From the NCBI RefSeq assembly GCF_003182475.1, contig NZ_QGTS01000009.1, positions 1 to 64,000 on the forward strand: a stretch of 64,000 nt of DNA, given 5' to 3'. Source of the stretch: Mangrovibacter plantisponsor. GTDB taxonomy: Bacteria > Pseudomonadota > Gammaproteobacteria > Enterobacterales > Enterobacteriaceae. The position numbers and the translations under genes were made by a program. Positions 8,008-17,934 of this stretch are shown here, piece by piece. The notes under the pieces were generated by a model. That model was not told the DNA's origin, searched no databases, and saw nothing but the letters and a program-made list of their open reading frames with translations. The first letter of the stretch is position 1; each line of letters starts with the position of its first letter.

Positions 8008-11000
8008 GTGAGCAAGCAGGTCGAAACACTTCATCAGGCGTTAGAAAAACGCATTCTTATCCTGGATGGTGGTATGGGTACCATGATCCAGAGCCACCGT
8101 CTGGAAGAACAGGATTACCGGGGCGAGCGCTTTGCCGACTGGCCCTGCGATGTCAAAGGCAACAACGACCTGCTGGTATTGAGCCGCCCGGCGCTGATTG
8201 CTGATATCCACAACGCGTATTTTGCTGCGGGCGCAGATATTGTTGAAACCAATACCTTCAACTCCACGACCATTGCGATGGCCGATTACCAGATGGAGTC
8301 CCTTTCGGCAGAAATTAACTATGAGGCGGCTCGCCTGGCTCGCCAGTGTGCTGATGAGTGGACAGCCCGCACACCAGAAAAACCGCGCTATGTCGCCGGG
8401 GTGCTTGGCCCGACAAACCGTACCGCGTCTATCTCGCCTGATGTTAACGACCCGGCTTTTCGTAATATCACCTTTAATCAGCTGGTGGACGCCTACCGTG
8501 AATCTACCCGGGCGCTGGTTAACGGCGGTGCAGACCTGATTCTGGTTGAAACCATCTTCGATACGCTGAATGCGAAAGCCGCGATTTATGCCGTAGAAAC
8601 CGAGTTTGAAGCGCTGGGCGTTGAATTGCCCATCATGATTTCCGGCACGATTACCGATGCCTCGGGCCGTACTTTATCAGGCCAGACGACCGAAGCATTT
8701 TACAATGCCCTGCGCCATGCTTCACCGCTCTCTTTTGGCCTGAACTGCGCCCTGGGGCCGGATGAACTTCGCCAGTATGTCGCTGAGTTATCCCGTATTG
8801 CAGAATGTTATGTCACCGCACACCCGAATGCCGGGTTGCCCAATGCGTTTGGTGAATATGATTTAGATGCCGCTGAAATGGCTCGCCAGATAAAAGAGTG
8901 GGCACAGGCTGGTTTCCTCAACATTGTTGGGGGTTGCTGCGGTACCACACCTGAACATATTGCGGCCATGCATGAAGCCGTTTCAGGTATTGCGCCGCGT
9001 AAGCGCCCGTCGCTGCCGGTAAACTGCCGGTTATCCGGCCTTGAGCCGCTTAATATTGGCCCGGAAACCTTGTTTGTGAACGTGGGTGAGCGCACCAACG
9101 TCACCGGGTCCGCTAAATTCAAACGGCTTATCAAAGAAGAGAAATACGGTGAAGCACTGGATGTTGCGCGCCAGCAAGTAGAAAACGGCGCACAAATCAT
9201 CGACATCAACATGGACGAAGGCATGCTGGATGCCGAAGCGGCCATGGTGCGCTTCCTGAACCTGATTGCCGGTGAGCCCGATATTGCCCGGGTACCTATC
9301 ATGATTGACTCATCCAAATGGTCAGTTATTGAAAAAGGCCTGCAATGCATTCAGGGCAAAGGCATTGTCAACTCTATCTCCATGAAAGAAGGCGTGGACA
9401 TCTTCATTGAACACGCCCGCCAGGTACGCCGTTACGGTGCGGCTATGGTGGTGATGGCCTTTGATGAAACCGGCCAGGCCGATACCCGCGAACGTAAGAT
9501 TGAAATTTGCCGCCGGGCTTACCAAATCCTCACTGAGCAGGTAGGGTTCCCGCCGGAAGACATTATTTTCGACCCGAATATTTTTGCCGTTGCCACCGGG
9601 ATTGAAGAGCACAATAACTATGCACTGGATTTTATCGGTGCCTGTGAAGACATTAAACGCGAATTGCCTCATGCCCTGATCTCTGGCGGTGTTTCCAACG
9701 TTTCGTTCTCTTTCCGTGGCAACGACCCGGTGCGTGAAGCTATTCACGCCGTGTTCCTCTATTACGCTATTCGTAACGGCATGGACATGGGGATTGTGAA
9801 TGCCGGGCAACTGGCAATTTACGACGATCTCCCTGCTGAACTGCGTGACGCCGTAGAAGATGTGGTACTGAACCGGCGCGACGACAGCACCGAGCGTTTA
9901 CTGGAATTAGCCGAAAAATACCGTGGCAGTAAAACCGATGACAGCGCCAATGCCCAACAGGCTGAGTGGCGCAGTTGGGAAGTGGTGAAACGCCTGGAAT
10001 ACGCCCTGGTCAAAGGCATTACCGAGTTTATTGAGCAGGATACCGAAGAAGCACGCCAGAATGCCGACCGGCCTATTGAAGTTATTGAAGGCCCGTTAAT
10101 GTCTGGCATGAATGTGGTGGGTGACTTATTTGGTGAAGGCAAAATGTTCCTGCCGCAGGTGGTGAAATCTGCCCGGGTAATGAAACAGGCTGTCGCCTAT
10201 CTTGAACCTTTCATTCAGGCCAGCAAACAGGCCGGTACCAGTAACGGGAAAATCGTTCTCGCAACGGTTAAAGGTGATGTGCACGATATCGGTAAAAATA
10301 TCGTTGGTGTGGTGTTGCAGTGTAATAACTACGAAATCATCGATTTAGGCGTAATGGTGCCGACAGAAAAAATTCTGAAAACAGCACGCGAACAGAATGC
10401 CGATATTGTTGGTTTATCCGGGCTGATAACCCCGTCACTGGATGAAATGGTGAATGTAGCGAAAGAGATGGAACGCCAGGGGTTCACCATCCCGCTGCTA
10501 ATTGGCGGCGCGACAACATCCAAAGCGCACACTGCGGTTAAAATTGAGCAAAACTACAGTGGGCCAACAGTCTATGTGCAGAACGCATCGCGCACTGTTG
10601 GGGTGGTTTCATCACTGCTTTCCGCCACCCAGTATGGCGACTTTGTGGCCCGGGTGCGTAAAGAGTACGAAACTGTGCGTATCCAGCATGGCCGCAAAAA
10701 GCCACGCACACCGCCGGTGACCCTGGCAGCAGCCCGGGAAAACGACCTCGCATTTGACTGGGAATTGTATACACCACCAGTTGCTCACCGTCTGGGGGTT
10801 CAGCCTGTCAGCGTGGGTATCGACACGCTGCGTAACTATATCGACTGGACGCCTTTCTTCATGACCTGGTCGCTGGCCGGTAAATATCCCCGCATTCTGG
10901 AAGATGAAGTGGTGGGCGAGGAAGCGCAGCGCTTGTTTAAAGATGCCAACGACATGCTGGATAAGCTGGTGGCAGATAAGTCCCTGACACCACGTGGTGT

Positions 11001-11691
11001 AGTTGGCCTGTTCCCGGCAAACCGGGTTGGGGACGACATTGAAATCTATACCGATGAAAGCCGCTCCTCAGTAAAAGTAGTCAGCCACCATTTGCGCCAG
11101 CAAACAGAAAAAACCGGTTTCGCCAACTATTGCCTGGCAGACTTTGTGGCACCGAAATCCAGTGGTAAAGCAGATTACCTGGGCGCTTTCGCTGTAACCG
11201 GCGGGCTGGAAGAAGATGCACTGGCCGCGGCCTTTGATGCTCAGCATGATGACTACAACAAAATCATGGTGAAAGCGGTATCTGACCGCCTGGCGGAAGC
11301 CTTTGCCGAATATCTCCATGAACGCGTGCGCAAAGTGTACTGGGGTTATGCACCGGAAGAGAACCTGAGTAACGAAGAGTTAATTCGGGAAAACTACCGC
11401 GGTATTCGCCCGGCACCGGGTTACCCTGCCTGCCCGGAGCATACTGAGAAAGCCGCTATCTGGGAACTCCTGGATGTTGAAACCCACACTGGAATGAAAC
11501 TCACAGAATCTTACGCCATGTGGCCGGGAGCTTCTGTTTCAGGCTGGTATTTCAGCCACCCGGACAGCAAGTATTTTGCTGTTGCCCAAATTCAGCGTGA
11601 CCAGGTGGAAGATTATGCCCGGCGTAAAAATATGTCTGTTGAAGAAGTTGAGCGCTGGCTGGCCCCGAACTTAGGTTACGATGCAGATTAG
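8008..11691 (+). CDS. metH: Cobalamin-dependent methionine synthase
   Basis: MetH moves a methyl group from 5-methyltetrahydrofolate to homocysteine through cobalamin. The GTG start at 8008 follows gggag and gives 1227 residues, exactly the E. coli length. An extension from 7912 lacks support. Domains in order are the homocysteine domain with zinc ligands Cys247 (FGLNCALGP) and Cys310-Cys311 (GGCCGTTP), the pterin domain ([12 protein letters not shown]), the cobalamin domain with the axial His759 in [14 protein letters not shown], and the AdoMet reactivation domain ending [10 protein letters not shown]. It is divergent from iclR and monocistronic, with a terminator 34 bp downstream. Confidence 0.98.
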   Translation: MSKQVETLHQALEKRILILDGGMGTMIQSHRLEEQDYRGERFADWPCDVKGNNDLLVLSRPALIADIHNAYFAAGADIVETNTFNSTTIAMADYQMESLSAEINYEAARLARQCADEWTARTPEKPRYVAGVLGPTNRTASISPDVNDPAFRNITFNQLVDAYRESTRALVNGGADLILVETIFDTLNAKAAIYAVETEFEALGVELPIMISGTITDASGRTLSGQTTEAFYNALRHASPLSFGLNCALGPDELRQYVAELSRIAECYVTAHPNAGLPNAFGEYDLDAAEMARQIKEWAQAGFLNIVGGCCGTTPEHIAAMHEAVSGIAPRKRPSLPVNCRLSGLEPLNIGPETLFVNVGERTNVTGSAKFKRLIKEEKYGEALDVARQQVENGAQIIDINMDEGMLDAEAAMVRFLNLIAGEPDIARVPIMIDSSKWSVIEKGLQCIQGKGIVNSISMKEGVDIFIEHARQVRRYGAAMVVMAFDETGQADTRERKIEICRRAYQILTEQVGFPPEDIIFDPNIFAVATGIEEHNNYALDFIGACEDIKRELPHALISGGVSNVSFSFRGNDPVREAIHAVFLYYAIRNGMDMGIVNAGQLAIYDDLPAELRDAVEDVVLNRRDDSTERLLELAEKYRGSKTDDSANAQQAEWRSWEVVKRLEYALVKGITEFIEQDTEEARQNADRPIEVIEGPLMSGMNVVGDLFGEGKMFLPQVVKSARVMKQAVAYLEPFIQASKQAGTSNGKIVLATVKGDVHDIGKNIVGVVLQCNNYEIIDLGVMVPTEKILKTAREQNADIVGLSGLITPSLDEMVNVAKEMERQGFTIPLLIGGATTSKAHTAVKIEQNYSGPTVYVQNASRTVGVVSSLLSATQYGDFVARVRKEYETVRIQHGRKKPRTPPVTLAAARENDLAFDWELYTPPVAHRLGVQPVSVGIDTLRNYIDWTPFFMTWSLAGKYPRILEDEVVGEEAQRLFKDANDMLDKLVADKSLTPRGVVGLFPANRVGDDIEIYTDESRSSVKVVSHHLRQQTEKTGFANYCLADFVAPKSSGKADYLGAFAVTGGLEEDALAAAFDAQHDDYNKIMVKAVSDRLAEAFAEYLHERVRKVYWGYAPEENLSNEELIRENYRGIRPAPGYPACPEHTEKAAIWELLDVETHTGMKLTESYAMWPGASVSGWYFSHPDSKYFAVAQIQRDQVEDYARRKNMSVEEVERWLAPNLGYDAD

Positions 11692-11724
11692 TATTGCCGA
11701 GTAATTAAACCGGCTATTCCGAAT

Positions 11725-11765
11725 TAAAGCGAGTGGTATGTTGCATACTGCTCGCTTTATTTTTT
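11725..11765 (+). terminator. metH terminator
   Basis: A long stem, taaagcgag with ctcgcttta and an inner ggtatg/catact helix, is followed by a T-rich tract. It closes metH before the convergent amidase gene. Confidence 0.85.
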
Positions 11766-11821
11766 GCATCATTCCCGGTGCTCAATATTCATGAACCGTT
11801 ACACCAAAGCTTCGGCTGTTT

Positions 11822-13162
11822 TCAGATGTGGCCTGTGGCCCGCTCAATCTCTTCTGCTGCCTGTAACAACAAATCTTCACGCCCTCTTAGGGCCAGCAGC
11901 TCTACACCTATTGGGTAGCCACCAGTGCTCAGGCCAGCCGGAAGGCTGATTGCTGGTGCACCGGTCACCGCAGAGATCAACGCGTTGCTACCTTCCTGGT
12001 GTTCACCCAGCCTGACAGGCGGGTGCCGCACTACAGGAAACGCCAGTAAGTTAATCTGTTGGTGGGTAAAAAATTGCTCCAGTTGTTGGTAAAGTGCTTC
12101 CTGGCGCTGTTGCACTTGCGGGTAAGAATCGCTGTCTGTGCCTGGGTGCTGTGCACGGGTTTTCAGTACCGTTTCCAGTTGCGGGTGGTACCGGCCCGAG
12201 GCCGCTATTTCGGGGAGCGTGTGGTACTTCGCCTGGGGTTTATCGGCCAGCCAGCCTGCCAGTGCATCAGCAAATTCCCAGGCAATAATATTCGCTTCTG
12301 CGGCCAGGCTTGCCAATTGTGGCCAGCTCACATCCTGTGGCATAAACGGGGCCAGAGCTTTACGCACACACTGGTTTATTTCTGTTTCCTGTGGCGCAAA
12401 ACCTTCCTGCCAGAAGCCAATCCGCAAAGGTTCATTAGGTTCTGCAAACACCTTGCCACTCAGTATTTCGGTTGCCAGGCGTAAATCTTGCGCTGAACGA
12501 GCCAGCGGCCCGGGGATATCCTGAGTTGGCGACAGTGGCACGATACCCTGCGTGCTCAGTGCTCCTCGTGTCATACGCAGCCCCGGCAGGCCATTAAATG
12601 CCGCAGGAATACGCACCGAACCCGCAGTGTCCGTACCTATTGCCAGGGGGACATAGCCTGCGGCAACAGCCACGGCAGAACCGCTACTGGAGCCACCTGG
12701 CGATAACCCTTCAACCCACGCGTTATGGGTGAATCCACTCAGCGAAGAGGCTCCGGTTATTCCGGCGGCCAGCTCATGCATAGCGGTTTTACCTATTAAA
12801 ATCGCGCCTTCATTACGCAATGTTTGTACCAGTGGCGCGTCCTGTATGGCGATGACTTCACGCAGCACCACGGAACCTGCACTGGTGGGCCAGCCTTTTA
12901 CTTCAATATTATCTTTGATAAGCACCGGAATACCGGCCAGGCGGCCTGTATGCCCACCGTGCTGCCGCCGCCTGTCACTTTCCTGTGCCGCAGCCAGGGC
13001 TTCATCAGCGAATAACCAGGTGATGGCGTTATAACGTGATTTGTCCGCCTCAGTAATGCGCCTGAGTGCAAATTCTGCCAGTTCAACGGCGGTCACCGTT
13101 TTTTCTGCCAGTGCTTGTTGTAACTCGCTGAGTGACGCAGCCAGGTAGTCAGTGTACTGCAT
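11822..13162 (-). CDS. Amidase signature family hydrolase
   Basis: This is a 446-residue amidase-signature enzyme, expected to hydrolyse a carboxamide in the cytoplasm. The Ser-cisSer-Lys catalytic triad is visible: Lys83 in IPVLIKDNIE, the cis-Ser within GGSSSGS (158-160), and the nucleophile Ser182 in GTDTAGSVRIP. There is no signal peptide, and the length is typical of the stand-alone family. The substrate is unknown. It is not GatA, because gatBC genes are absent and the flanks differ. It lies 3 bp downstream of the MBL-fold gene on the same strand, so the two are almost surely one operon, facing a divergent LysR gene. E. coli has no such cassette between metH and yjbB. Confidence 0.88.
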   Translation of the reverse strand: MQYTDYLAASLSELQQALAEKTVTAVELAEFALRRITEADKSRYNAITWLFADEALAAAQESDRRRQHGGHTGRLAGIPVLIKDNIEVKGWPTSAGSVVLREVIAIQDAPLVQTLRNEGAILIGKTAMHELAAGITGASSLSGFTHNAWVEGLSPGGSSSGSAVAVAAGYVPLAIGTDTAGSVRIPAAFNGLPGLRMTRGALSTQGIVPLSPTQDIPGPLARSAQDLRLATEILSGKVFAEPNEPLRIGFWQEGFAPQETEINQCVRKALAPFMPQDVSWPQLASLAAEANIIAWEFADALAGWLADKPQAKYHTLPEIAASGRYHPQLETVLKTRAQHPGTDSDSYPQVQQRQEALYQQLEQFFTHQQINLLAFPVVRHPPVRLGEHQEGSNALISAVTGAPAISLPAGLSTGGYPIGVELLALRGREDLLLQAAEEIERATGHI

Positions 13163-13165
13163 GAA

Positions 13166-13987
13166 TTACACCTCCAAAGGTAGCCATTGCCGGCCAGGTG
13201 TTACGCGCCCACATGAACTGCCGGCAAAGTGTGAACTGAACCAGATTGCCTGATGTTCTGCGCACCAGTCTATAACACGTTGGCGTGAGGCAATGGCTTG
13301 CGGGAGATCTTCACAAAACCGGGAGTTCCAGTGAGTGTGCTGAAACTGAATGGGGTGGTGCATAACATCACCGGCAAAAATCGCGTGTTCACCGGCACTT
13401 TCCAGCACAATGGATGCATGATCCACACTGTGGCCCGGCGTTGAGGTATAACGCAGTACCCCGGCAAACAGCGTATCTTCGCGTACATCCACGGCATCCA
13501 GTTGGTCACTCTCCAGCAGGGGCAGAATGCTGTCGTGGTACAACGCCTGAGTTGCCGGGTTGTTCTGCACATGTGCCAGCTCAGTTGCAGAGCAAACATA
13601 ACGTGCATTGGGGAACCCTGGCTGCCATTTCCCGTCTTGCAGGTGGGTATTCCAGCCAACATGGTCGGTGTGCACATGGGTCATCATCACCAGCGTTACT
13701 TCTTCCGGAGTGATACCGGTTTGTGTCAGGTTGTCCAGGTAAGGTGTTTGCAACTGGTGGAACAGTGGGTTGTTATTCCGGTCGCGCCCGTTTCCCGTTG
13801 CGGTATCAACCACAACGGTATGGTTGCCACTACGCACCAGCCAGCTGTGAATGGAAATATCCGCAGGCTGTTGTGCTAACTGGTTACTCATCTCGCCACT
13901 GTGTGCCGCAAACAACGTAGCGAAAGGAAACGCCGCCGTCTGTTCTGTGACTTTTTGAATCACACAGTTACCAATTCGGATAGTCAT
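13166..13987 (-). CDS. Metallo-beta-lactamase-fold hydrolase
   Basis: This is a 273-residue MBL-fold protein with the full binuclear metal set: His104, His106, Asp108 and His109 in HVHTDH, His186 in TPGHSVDH, Asp207 in FAGDVMHH and His253 near the C-terminus. No signal peptide is seen, so it is cytoplasmic. The overall plan resembles lactonase-like MBL hydrolases, including homoserine-lactone lactonases, but the substrate cannot be read from the sequence. It is the first gene of a two-gene operon with the amidase, divergent from a LysR regulator across about 80 bp. A lactone or cyclic-amide opener followed by amide hydrolysis is a reasonable guess only. Confidence 0.87.
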   Translation of the reverse strand: MTIRIGNCVIQKVTEQTAAFPFATLFAAHSGEMSNQLAQQPADISIHSWLVRSGNHTVVVDTATGNGRDRNNNPLFHQLQTPYLDNLTQTGITPEEVTLVMMTHVHTDHVGWNTHLQDGKWQPGFPNARYVCSATELAHVQNNPATQALYHDSILPLLESDQLDAVDVREDTLFAGVLRYTSTPGHSVDHASIVLESAGEHAIFAGDVMHHPIQFQHTHWNSRFCEDLPQAIASRQRVIDWCAEHQAIWFSSHFAGSSCGRVTPGRQWLPLEV

Positions 13988-14068
13988 AACAGGCTCCTTA
14001 CTTTATGGTGAAAACCAGAGCGCCTGACTATACTTTCCTGAATATAATTAATTAAATTGATTAAATTT

Positions 14069-15028
14069 ATGGAAAGCATCAATGAAAGTGATTTTTCGCG
14101 TATTGACCTGAATTTACTGGTTGTTTTGCTGGTGATGTACCGGGTGCGCAGCGTTACTCAGGCGGCCAACCAGCTGTATTTAGGCCAGCCCGCGGTGAGT
14201 GCGGCACTAAAAAGATTGCGGGACATGTTTAATGACCCGCTGTTTGTGCGCACCTCACAGGGAATGTCTCCCACACCACGGGCCGAACACCTGGTTAAGC
14301 AGTTTGCGCCGCTGATGCAGGGTCTGCACCGCACTATCTTCACGCCAGAACACTTTGACCCGGCGAGTGATGCGCGCAGCTTTACCATTGGCATGAGCGA
14401 CTGGGTAGAGCACTGGTTAATGCCAGAACTTGTGGCGGAGCTATCGGCCTGCGCACCCCATATTACTATTAAAGTAGTGGCAACTGACCCCTGGCAGGCG
14501 GTGCCATTAATGGAGCAGCAACAGGCAGACCTGGCGGTAACGGTGGGTAATGAAACCAGCAGGGATCTCACCCGTGAGAACATCGCCTGCGCCGGTTTTT
14601 CTACCCTGTGGGATTACCGGCAAATTCCCTGCCATGCGCCGTTAACGCTGGACACCTTTCTGCGTTATGAGCATGTGCTGGTGTCGTACCGTGGCGCCAG
14701 TGAAAGTGCGCTGGATAGCGAACTACAACAACGGAGCCGGGCGCGCCGTGTACGTTACGTCACGCCAAATTTTTCTGCACTACCGTTGTTGCTGCGCCGT
14801 TTGCCGCTGTTCGCCACAGTCCCACAAGGGCTGGTTCATTCATGGTGTGAGTTATATGGCCTGCAGGCGGCTCCGGTACCAGTAAACATGCCGGATTATA
14901 TGTTGTCGCTGTTGTGGCATAACGCCCACAACGAAGACCCGGCCAGCCGCTGGCTGCGCACAACGGTGTGCGAATGCATTACCAGTAAACTCGCGGCACA
15001 GAGCGCTCGAGTCACCAGGCCTGGTTAG
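14069..15028 (+). CDS. LysR-family transcriptional regulator
   Basis: This LysR-type regulator has 319 residues from the ATG at 14069. A TTG 12 bp upstream is possible but less likely, and neither has a clear Shine-Dalgarno. The helix-turn-helix is at about residues 18-75 (LNLLVVLLVMYRVRSVTQAANQ, then QPAVSAALKRLRDMFNDPLFVR). The LysR substrate-binding domain follows from about 95, with a TIGMSDWVEHWLMPEL-type start. It is transcribed away from the MBL-amidase pair and shares its promoter region, so it probably controls that operon. The inducer is unknown. The start context ataattaattaaattgatt is very AT-rich. Confidence 0.88.
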   Translation: MESINESDFSRIDLNLLVVLLVMYRVRSVTQAANQLYLGQPAVSAALKRLRDMFNDPLFVRTSQGMSPTPRAEHLVKQFAPLMQGLHRTIFTPEHFDPASDARSFTIGMSDWVEHWLMPELVAELSACAPHITIKVVATDPWQAVPLMEQQQADLAVTVGNETSRDLTRENIACAGFSTLWDYRQIPCHAPLTLDTFLRYEHVLVSYRGASESALDSELQQRSRARRVRYVTPNFSALPLLLRRLPLFATVPQGLVHSWCELYGLQAAPVPVNMPDYMLSLLWHNAHNEDPASRWLRTTVCECITSKLAAQSARVTRPG

Positions 15029-15186
15029 CTGGCCTGCGGGGGAGGGCAAAGCCAGGCATGTCTGCCCATGCTTTTGCCCCTTGTCTTTTCTTTACAAGCT
15101 ATCACATATACTGATTAATCAGGTTGCTATGAAATGATACAAGACCGGTGGGTATAAACCCCGGCTGACAATAAAAAGGAGTGCCT

Positions 15187-16815
15187 TTGCTGACATTACT
15201 TCATTTGCTTTCGGCGATTGCCATGCTGGTATGGGGAACACATATTGTGCGAACCGGCGTGATGCGCGTGTTTGGCGCGCGTTTACGCAGTGTGCTCAGT
15301 GGCAGTATTTCACGTAAACCCATGGCGTTTTGCGCCGGTATTGGTGTTACAGCCCTGGTGCAAAGTAGCAACGCAACAACGTTACTGGTGACATCGTTCG
15401 TTTCACAGAACCTGGTGGCCCTGGCACCTGCACTGGTCATTGTGCTGGGAGCCGATGTCGGGACCGCGCTGATGGCACGAGTTCTGACATTTGACCTTTC
15501 CTGGCTGTCACCGTTACTGATCTTTATTGGCGTTATCTTTTTCCTTGGCCGTAAACAAACACGGGCCGGGCAACTGGGGCGGGTGGGGATTGGCCTTGGG
15601 CTTATTCTGCTGGCACTGGAGTTGATTGTGCAGGCGGCCACTCCCATTACTCAGGCCTATGGCGTCAAAGTGATTTTCGCCTCGCTGACCGGCGATATCT
15701 TGCTGGATGCGTTAATTGGCGCGGTGTTTGCGATTATCAGTTACTCCAGCCTGGCGGCAGTATTGCTGACGGCCACATTAACCGCAACAGGTGTTATCGC
15801 TTTCCCGGTCGGGCTTTGTCTGGTGATTGGTTCAAACCTGGGTTCCGGCATTCTGGCGGTGATTAACAACAGTGCCGCCGCACCCGCTGCACGCCGGGTT
15901 GCGCTGGGGAGCCTGTTATTCAAACTGATTGGCAGCCTGTTGGTACTGCCCTTTGTGCATGTCCTTGCCCGGGGAATGCAGCACCTGCCAGTGTCTGATT
16001 CAGAACTGATCATTTACTTCCATGTGTTTTATAACCTGATTCGTTGCCTGGCGATGCTGCCTTTCGTGGACAGCATGGCGCGGTTGTGCAGTACGCTGGT
16101 GAAATCGCCACCGGAGCTGGATAACAGTGTGCGGCCGAAGCACCTGGACAGCTCCGCCCTGAGCACCCCAGCGCTGGCACTGGCGAATGCGTCGCGGGAA
16201 ACTCTGCGCATGGGCGACCGTGTGGAGCAAATGCTCGCTTTGTGGCAAAGAGAACTGAAAGGCGAACCGCGGCTGGAAAAGATATTGCGTAACCAGGCGG
16301 AAGAGGTCGATGTTCTGCATAACGCCATCAAGCTGTATTTAGCCCGTATTCCGCGGGATGAGCTGGCTGAAGAGGAATCCCGGCGTTGGGCGCATATCAT
16401 TGAAACATCCATGAACCTGCAGCAGTCTGCTGAAATTATTGAACGCATGGGGATTGAGGTGGCAGATAAATCGTTGTCTGCCCGGCGGGCATTCTCGCCA
16501 CAAGGTATGGAAGAGCTGGACAGCCTGATAAACCAACTGGAAGAGAACCTCAAACTGGGGGTTTCAGTATTTTATTCAGGGGATGTGTCCAGCGCCCGGC
16601 GTTTACGCAGGCACAAGCACCGCCTGCGGATCATGATTCGCCGCTATTCTCATGCCCATGTTAACCGCCTGCATGAGCAAAACGTGCAAAGCATTGAAAC
16701 CAGTTCACTGCACCTTGGTTTGTTGGGGGATATGCGGCGCTTGAACTCATTGTTCTGTGCAGTGGCGTACACGGTGCTGGAACAACCTGACGACGACGAA
16801 CGCGAAGAGAGTTAA
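15187..16815 (+). CDS. yjbB: Na/phosphate cotransporter family protein YjbB
   Basis: YjbB is an inner-membrane Na/Pi-cotransporter (PF02690-type) protein with a C-terminal PhoU-like domain. In E. coli it can export phosphate. The TTG at 15187 is 5 bp after aaggag and gives an N-terminus (LTLLHLLSAIAML) matching E. coli. A GTG at 15181 overlaps the Shine-Dalgarno and is disfavoured. The protein has 542 residues. The two inverted QSSNA-type repeats appear as ALVQSSNATTLLVTSFV (about 56-72) and ISYSSLAAVLLTATLTA (about 178-194). The cytoplasmic helical PhoU part runs from about 335 to the end. It is single, with a terminator before the convergent panS. Confidence 0.93.
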   Translation: MLTLLHLLSAIAMLVWGTHIVRTGVMRVFGARLRSVLSGSISRKPMAFCAGIGVTALVQSSNATTLLVTSFVSQNLVALAPALVIVLGADVGTALMARVLTFDLSWLSPLLIFIGVIFFLGRKQTRAGQLGRVGIGLGLILLALELIVQAATPITQAYGVKVIFASLTGDILLDALIGAVFAIISYSSLAAVLLTATLTATGVIAFPVGLCLVIGSNLGSGILAVINNSAAAPAARRVALGSLLFKLIGSLLVLPFVHVLARGMQHLPVSDSELIIYFHVFYNLIRCLAMLPFVDSMARLCSTLVKSPPELDNSVRPKHLDSSALSTPALALANASRETLRMGDRVEQMLALWQRELKGEPRLEKILRNQAEEVDVLHNAIKLYLARIPRDELAEEESRRWAHIIETSMNLQQSAEIIERMGIEVADKSLSARRAFSPQGMEELDSLINQLEENLKLGVSVFYSGDVSSARRLRRHKHRLRIMIRRYSHAHVNRLHEQNVQSIETSSLHLGLLGDMRRLNSLFCAVAYTVLEQPDDDEREES

Positions 16816-16860
16816 TTGCCCGCCAGGCCATATTGCGCCTGGCGAGTAACCCAACAACAG

Positions 16861-16883
16861 CCCCGGAAATCGGGGTTATTTTT
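16861..16883 (+). terminator. yjbB terminator
   Basis: A stem of ccccg with cgggg around gaaat is followed by a T-rich tract (ttattttt). A second hairpin, cgccaggc with gcctggcg, lies just before it at 16821-16844. The element overlaps the last codon of the convergent panS gene. Confidence 0.7.
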
Positions 16884-17808
16884 GGGCTTCTGTTTTCTGT
16901 TTTACCGGCTTCCCGGACCAGTAACCCGCCAGCAACGACCCGGACAGGTTATGCCACACGGAAAACAGAGCGCCGGGCAACGCAGCCAGCGGGGTAAAGT
17001 AAATTTTCCCCAGCGCCGCAGCCAGGCCAGAGTTCTGCATGCCAACTTCCAGCGCCAGGGTACGGCAGGTGGATTCGTCGAAGCCAAACAGCCGCCCGCC
17101 CCAGTAACCGCCTAATAACCCAATCGCGTTATGCAGAATAACCGCCACAATCACCACCAGGCCAACCGAGGCAATATTTGCCGCGCTACCTGCCACCACT
17201 GCAGTAATAATGGCGAGAATACACACCATTGAGAACGCGGGCAGCCAGGGTTCAACGGCTTTCACCAGCCGGGGCAGAGTGTGGTGAATCACCAGGCCCA
17301 GTGCAATCGGGATGATGACAATTTTCAGAATACTCAGCAGCATGCCAGCGATATCCACCTGAATATCGGCCGCGACATACAGCCGGGTGAGCAGCGGTGT
17401 GGCAAATACGCCCACCAGAGTGGAAACAGACGAAATAGTGACAGACAGCGCCACATCGCCTTTTGCCAGAAAGATCATGACATTCGAAGCGGTACCACTG
17501 GCAACACTGCCAACCAGAATCATCCCGGCAGCCAGGTCAGGTGGCATATGAAACAGTTTTGCCAGTCCCCAGGCGGCCAGTGGCATAACCAGGTAATGCA
17601 GGAAAATCCCGGCAGCAACCGGGGCAGGGCGTGACAGCACACGTTTAAAATCATCCACCTTCAGGTGCACGCCCATGCCGAGCATAATCAGCATTAACAA
17701 CGTAGTGACCCAGGGGCCAATGGGCGTGAAAGTGGTAGGCGTGTAATACGCCATAACAGAAAGCAGTACGGCCCAAAGTGGGAACAGCCGCGTTAGAACG
17801 GTTAACAT
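16876..17808 (-). CDS. panS: Ketopantoate/pantoate transporter PanS (BASS family)
   Basis: This 310-residue integral membrane protein of the bile acid:Na symporter (BASS) fold has about nine or ten hydrophobic segments. The sequence matches my recollection of enterobacterial PanS, which takes up ketopantoate, pantoate and possibly pantothenate for coenzyme A synthesis. Family blocks include [22 protein letters not shown]-like residues (about 97-117) and [14 protein letters not shown] (about 253-266). The start [14 protein letters not shown] follows aagga. It is a single gene between yjbB and lysC, a position held in E. coli by other genes. The exact substrate rests on family memory, while the BASS fold is certain. 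Confidence 0.85.
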   Translation of the reverse strand: MLTVLTRLFPLWAVLLSVMAYYTPTTFTPIGPWVTTLLMLIMLGMGVHLKVDDFKRVLSRPAPVAAGIFLHYLVMPLAAWGLAKLFHMPPDLAAGMILVGSVASGTASNVMIFLAKGDVALSVTISSVSTLVGVFATPLLTRLYVAADIQVDIAGMLLSILKIVIIPIALGLVIHHTLPRLVKAVEPWLPAFSMVCILAIITAVVAGSAANIASVGLVVIVAVILHNAIGLLGGYWGGRLFGFDESTCRTLALEVGMQNSGLAAALGKIYFTPLAALPGALFSVWHNLSGSLLAGYWSGKPVKQKTEAQK

Positions 17809-17880
17809 GGTTTTTCCTTGCAGGTTGTTGTGTTTATAGTGTTTTTATTGGGTGTTTCTGATGTTTTTGCCGCCATTCAG

Positions 17881-17907
17881 TAACAAACAGGGCGCTGATG
17901 CGCCCTG
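17881..17907 (-). terminator. lysC terminator
   Basis: On the minus strand a perfect 8-bp stem, cagggcgc with gcgccctg around an atca loop, is followed by tttgtta. It lies about 30 bp after the lysC stop codon. Confidence 0.75.
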
Positions 17908-17934
17908 GGAACAATAGCGGGTTGAACCTGGTGT

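Noticed and set aside
13414-13879. Two overlapping + strand frames opposite the MBL-fold gene
   Set aside because: The minus-strand gene carries a complete metal-binding set, so the frames opposite it are shadows.
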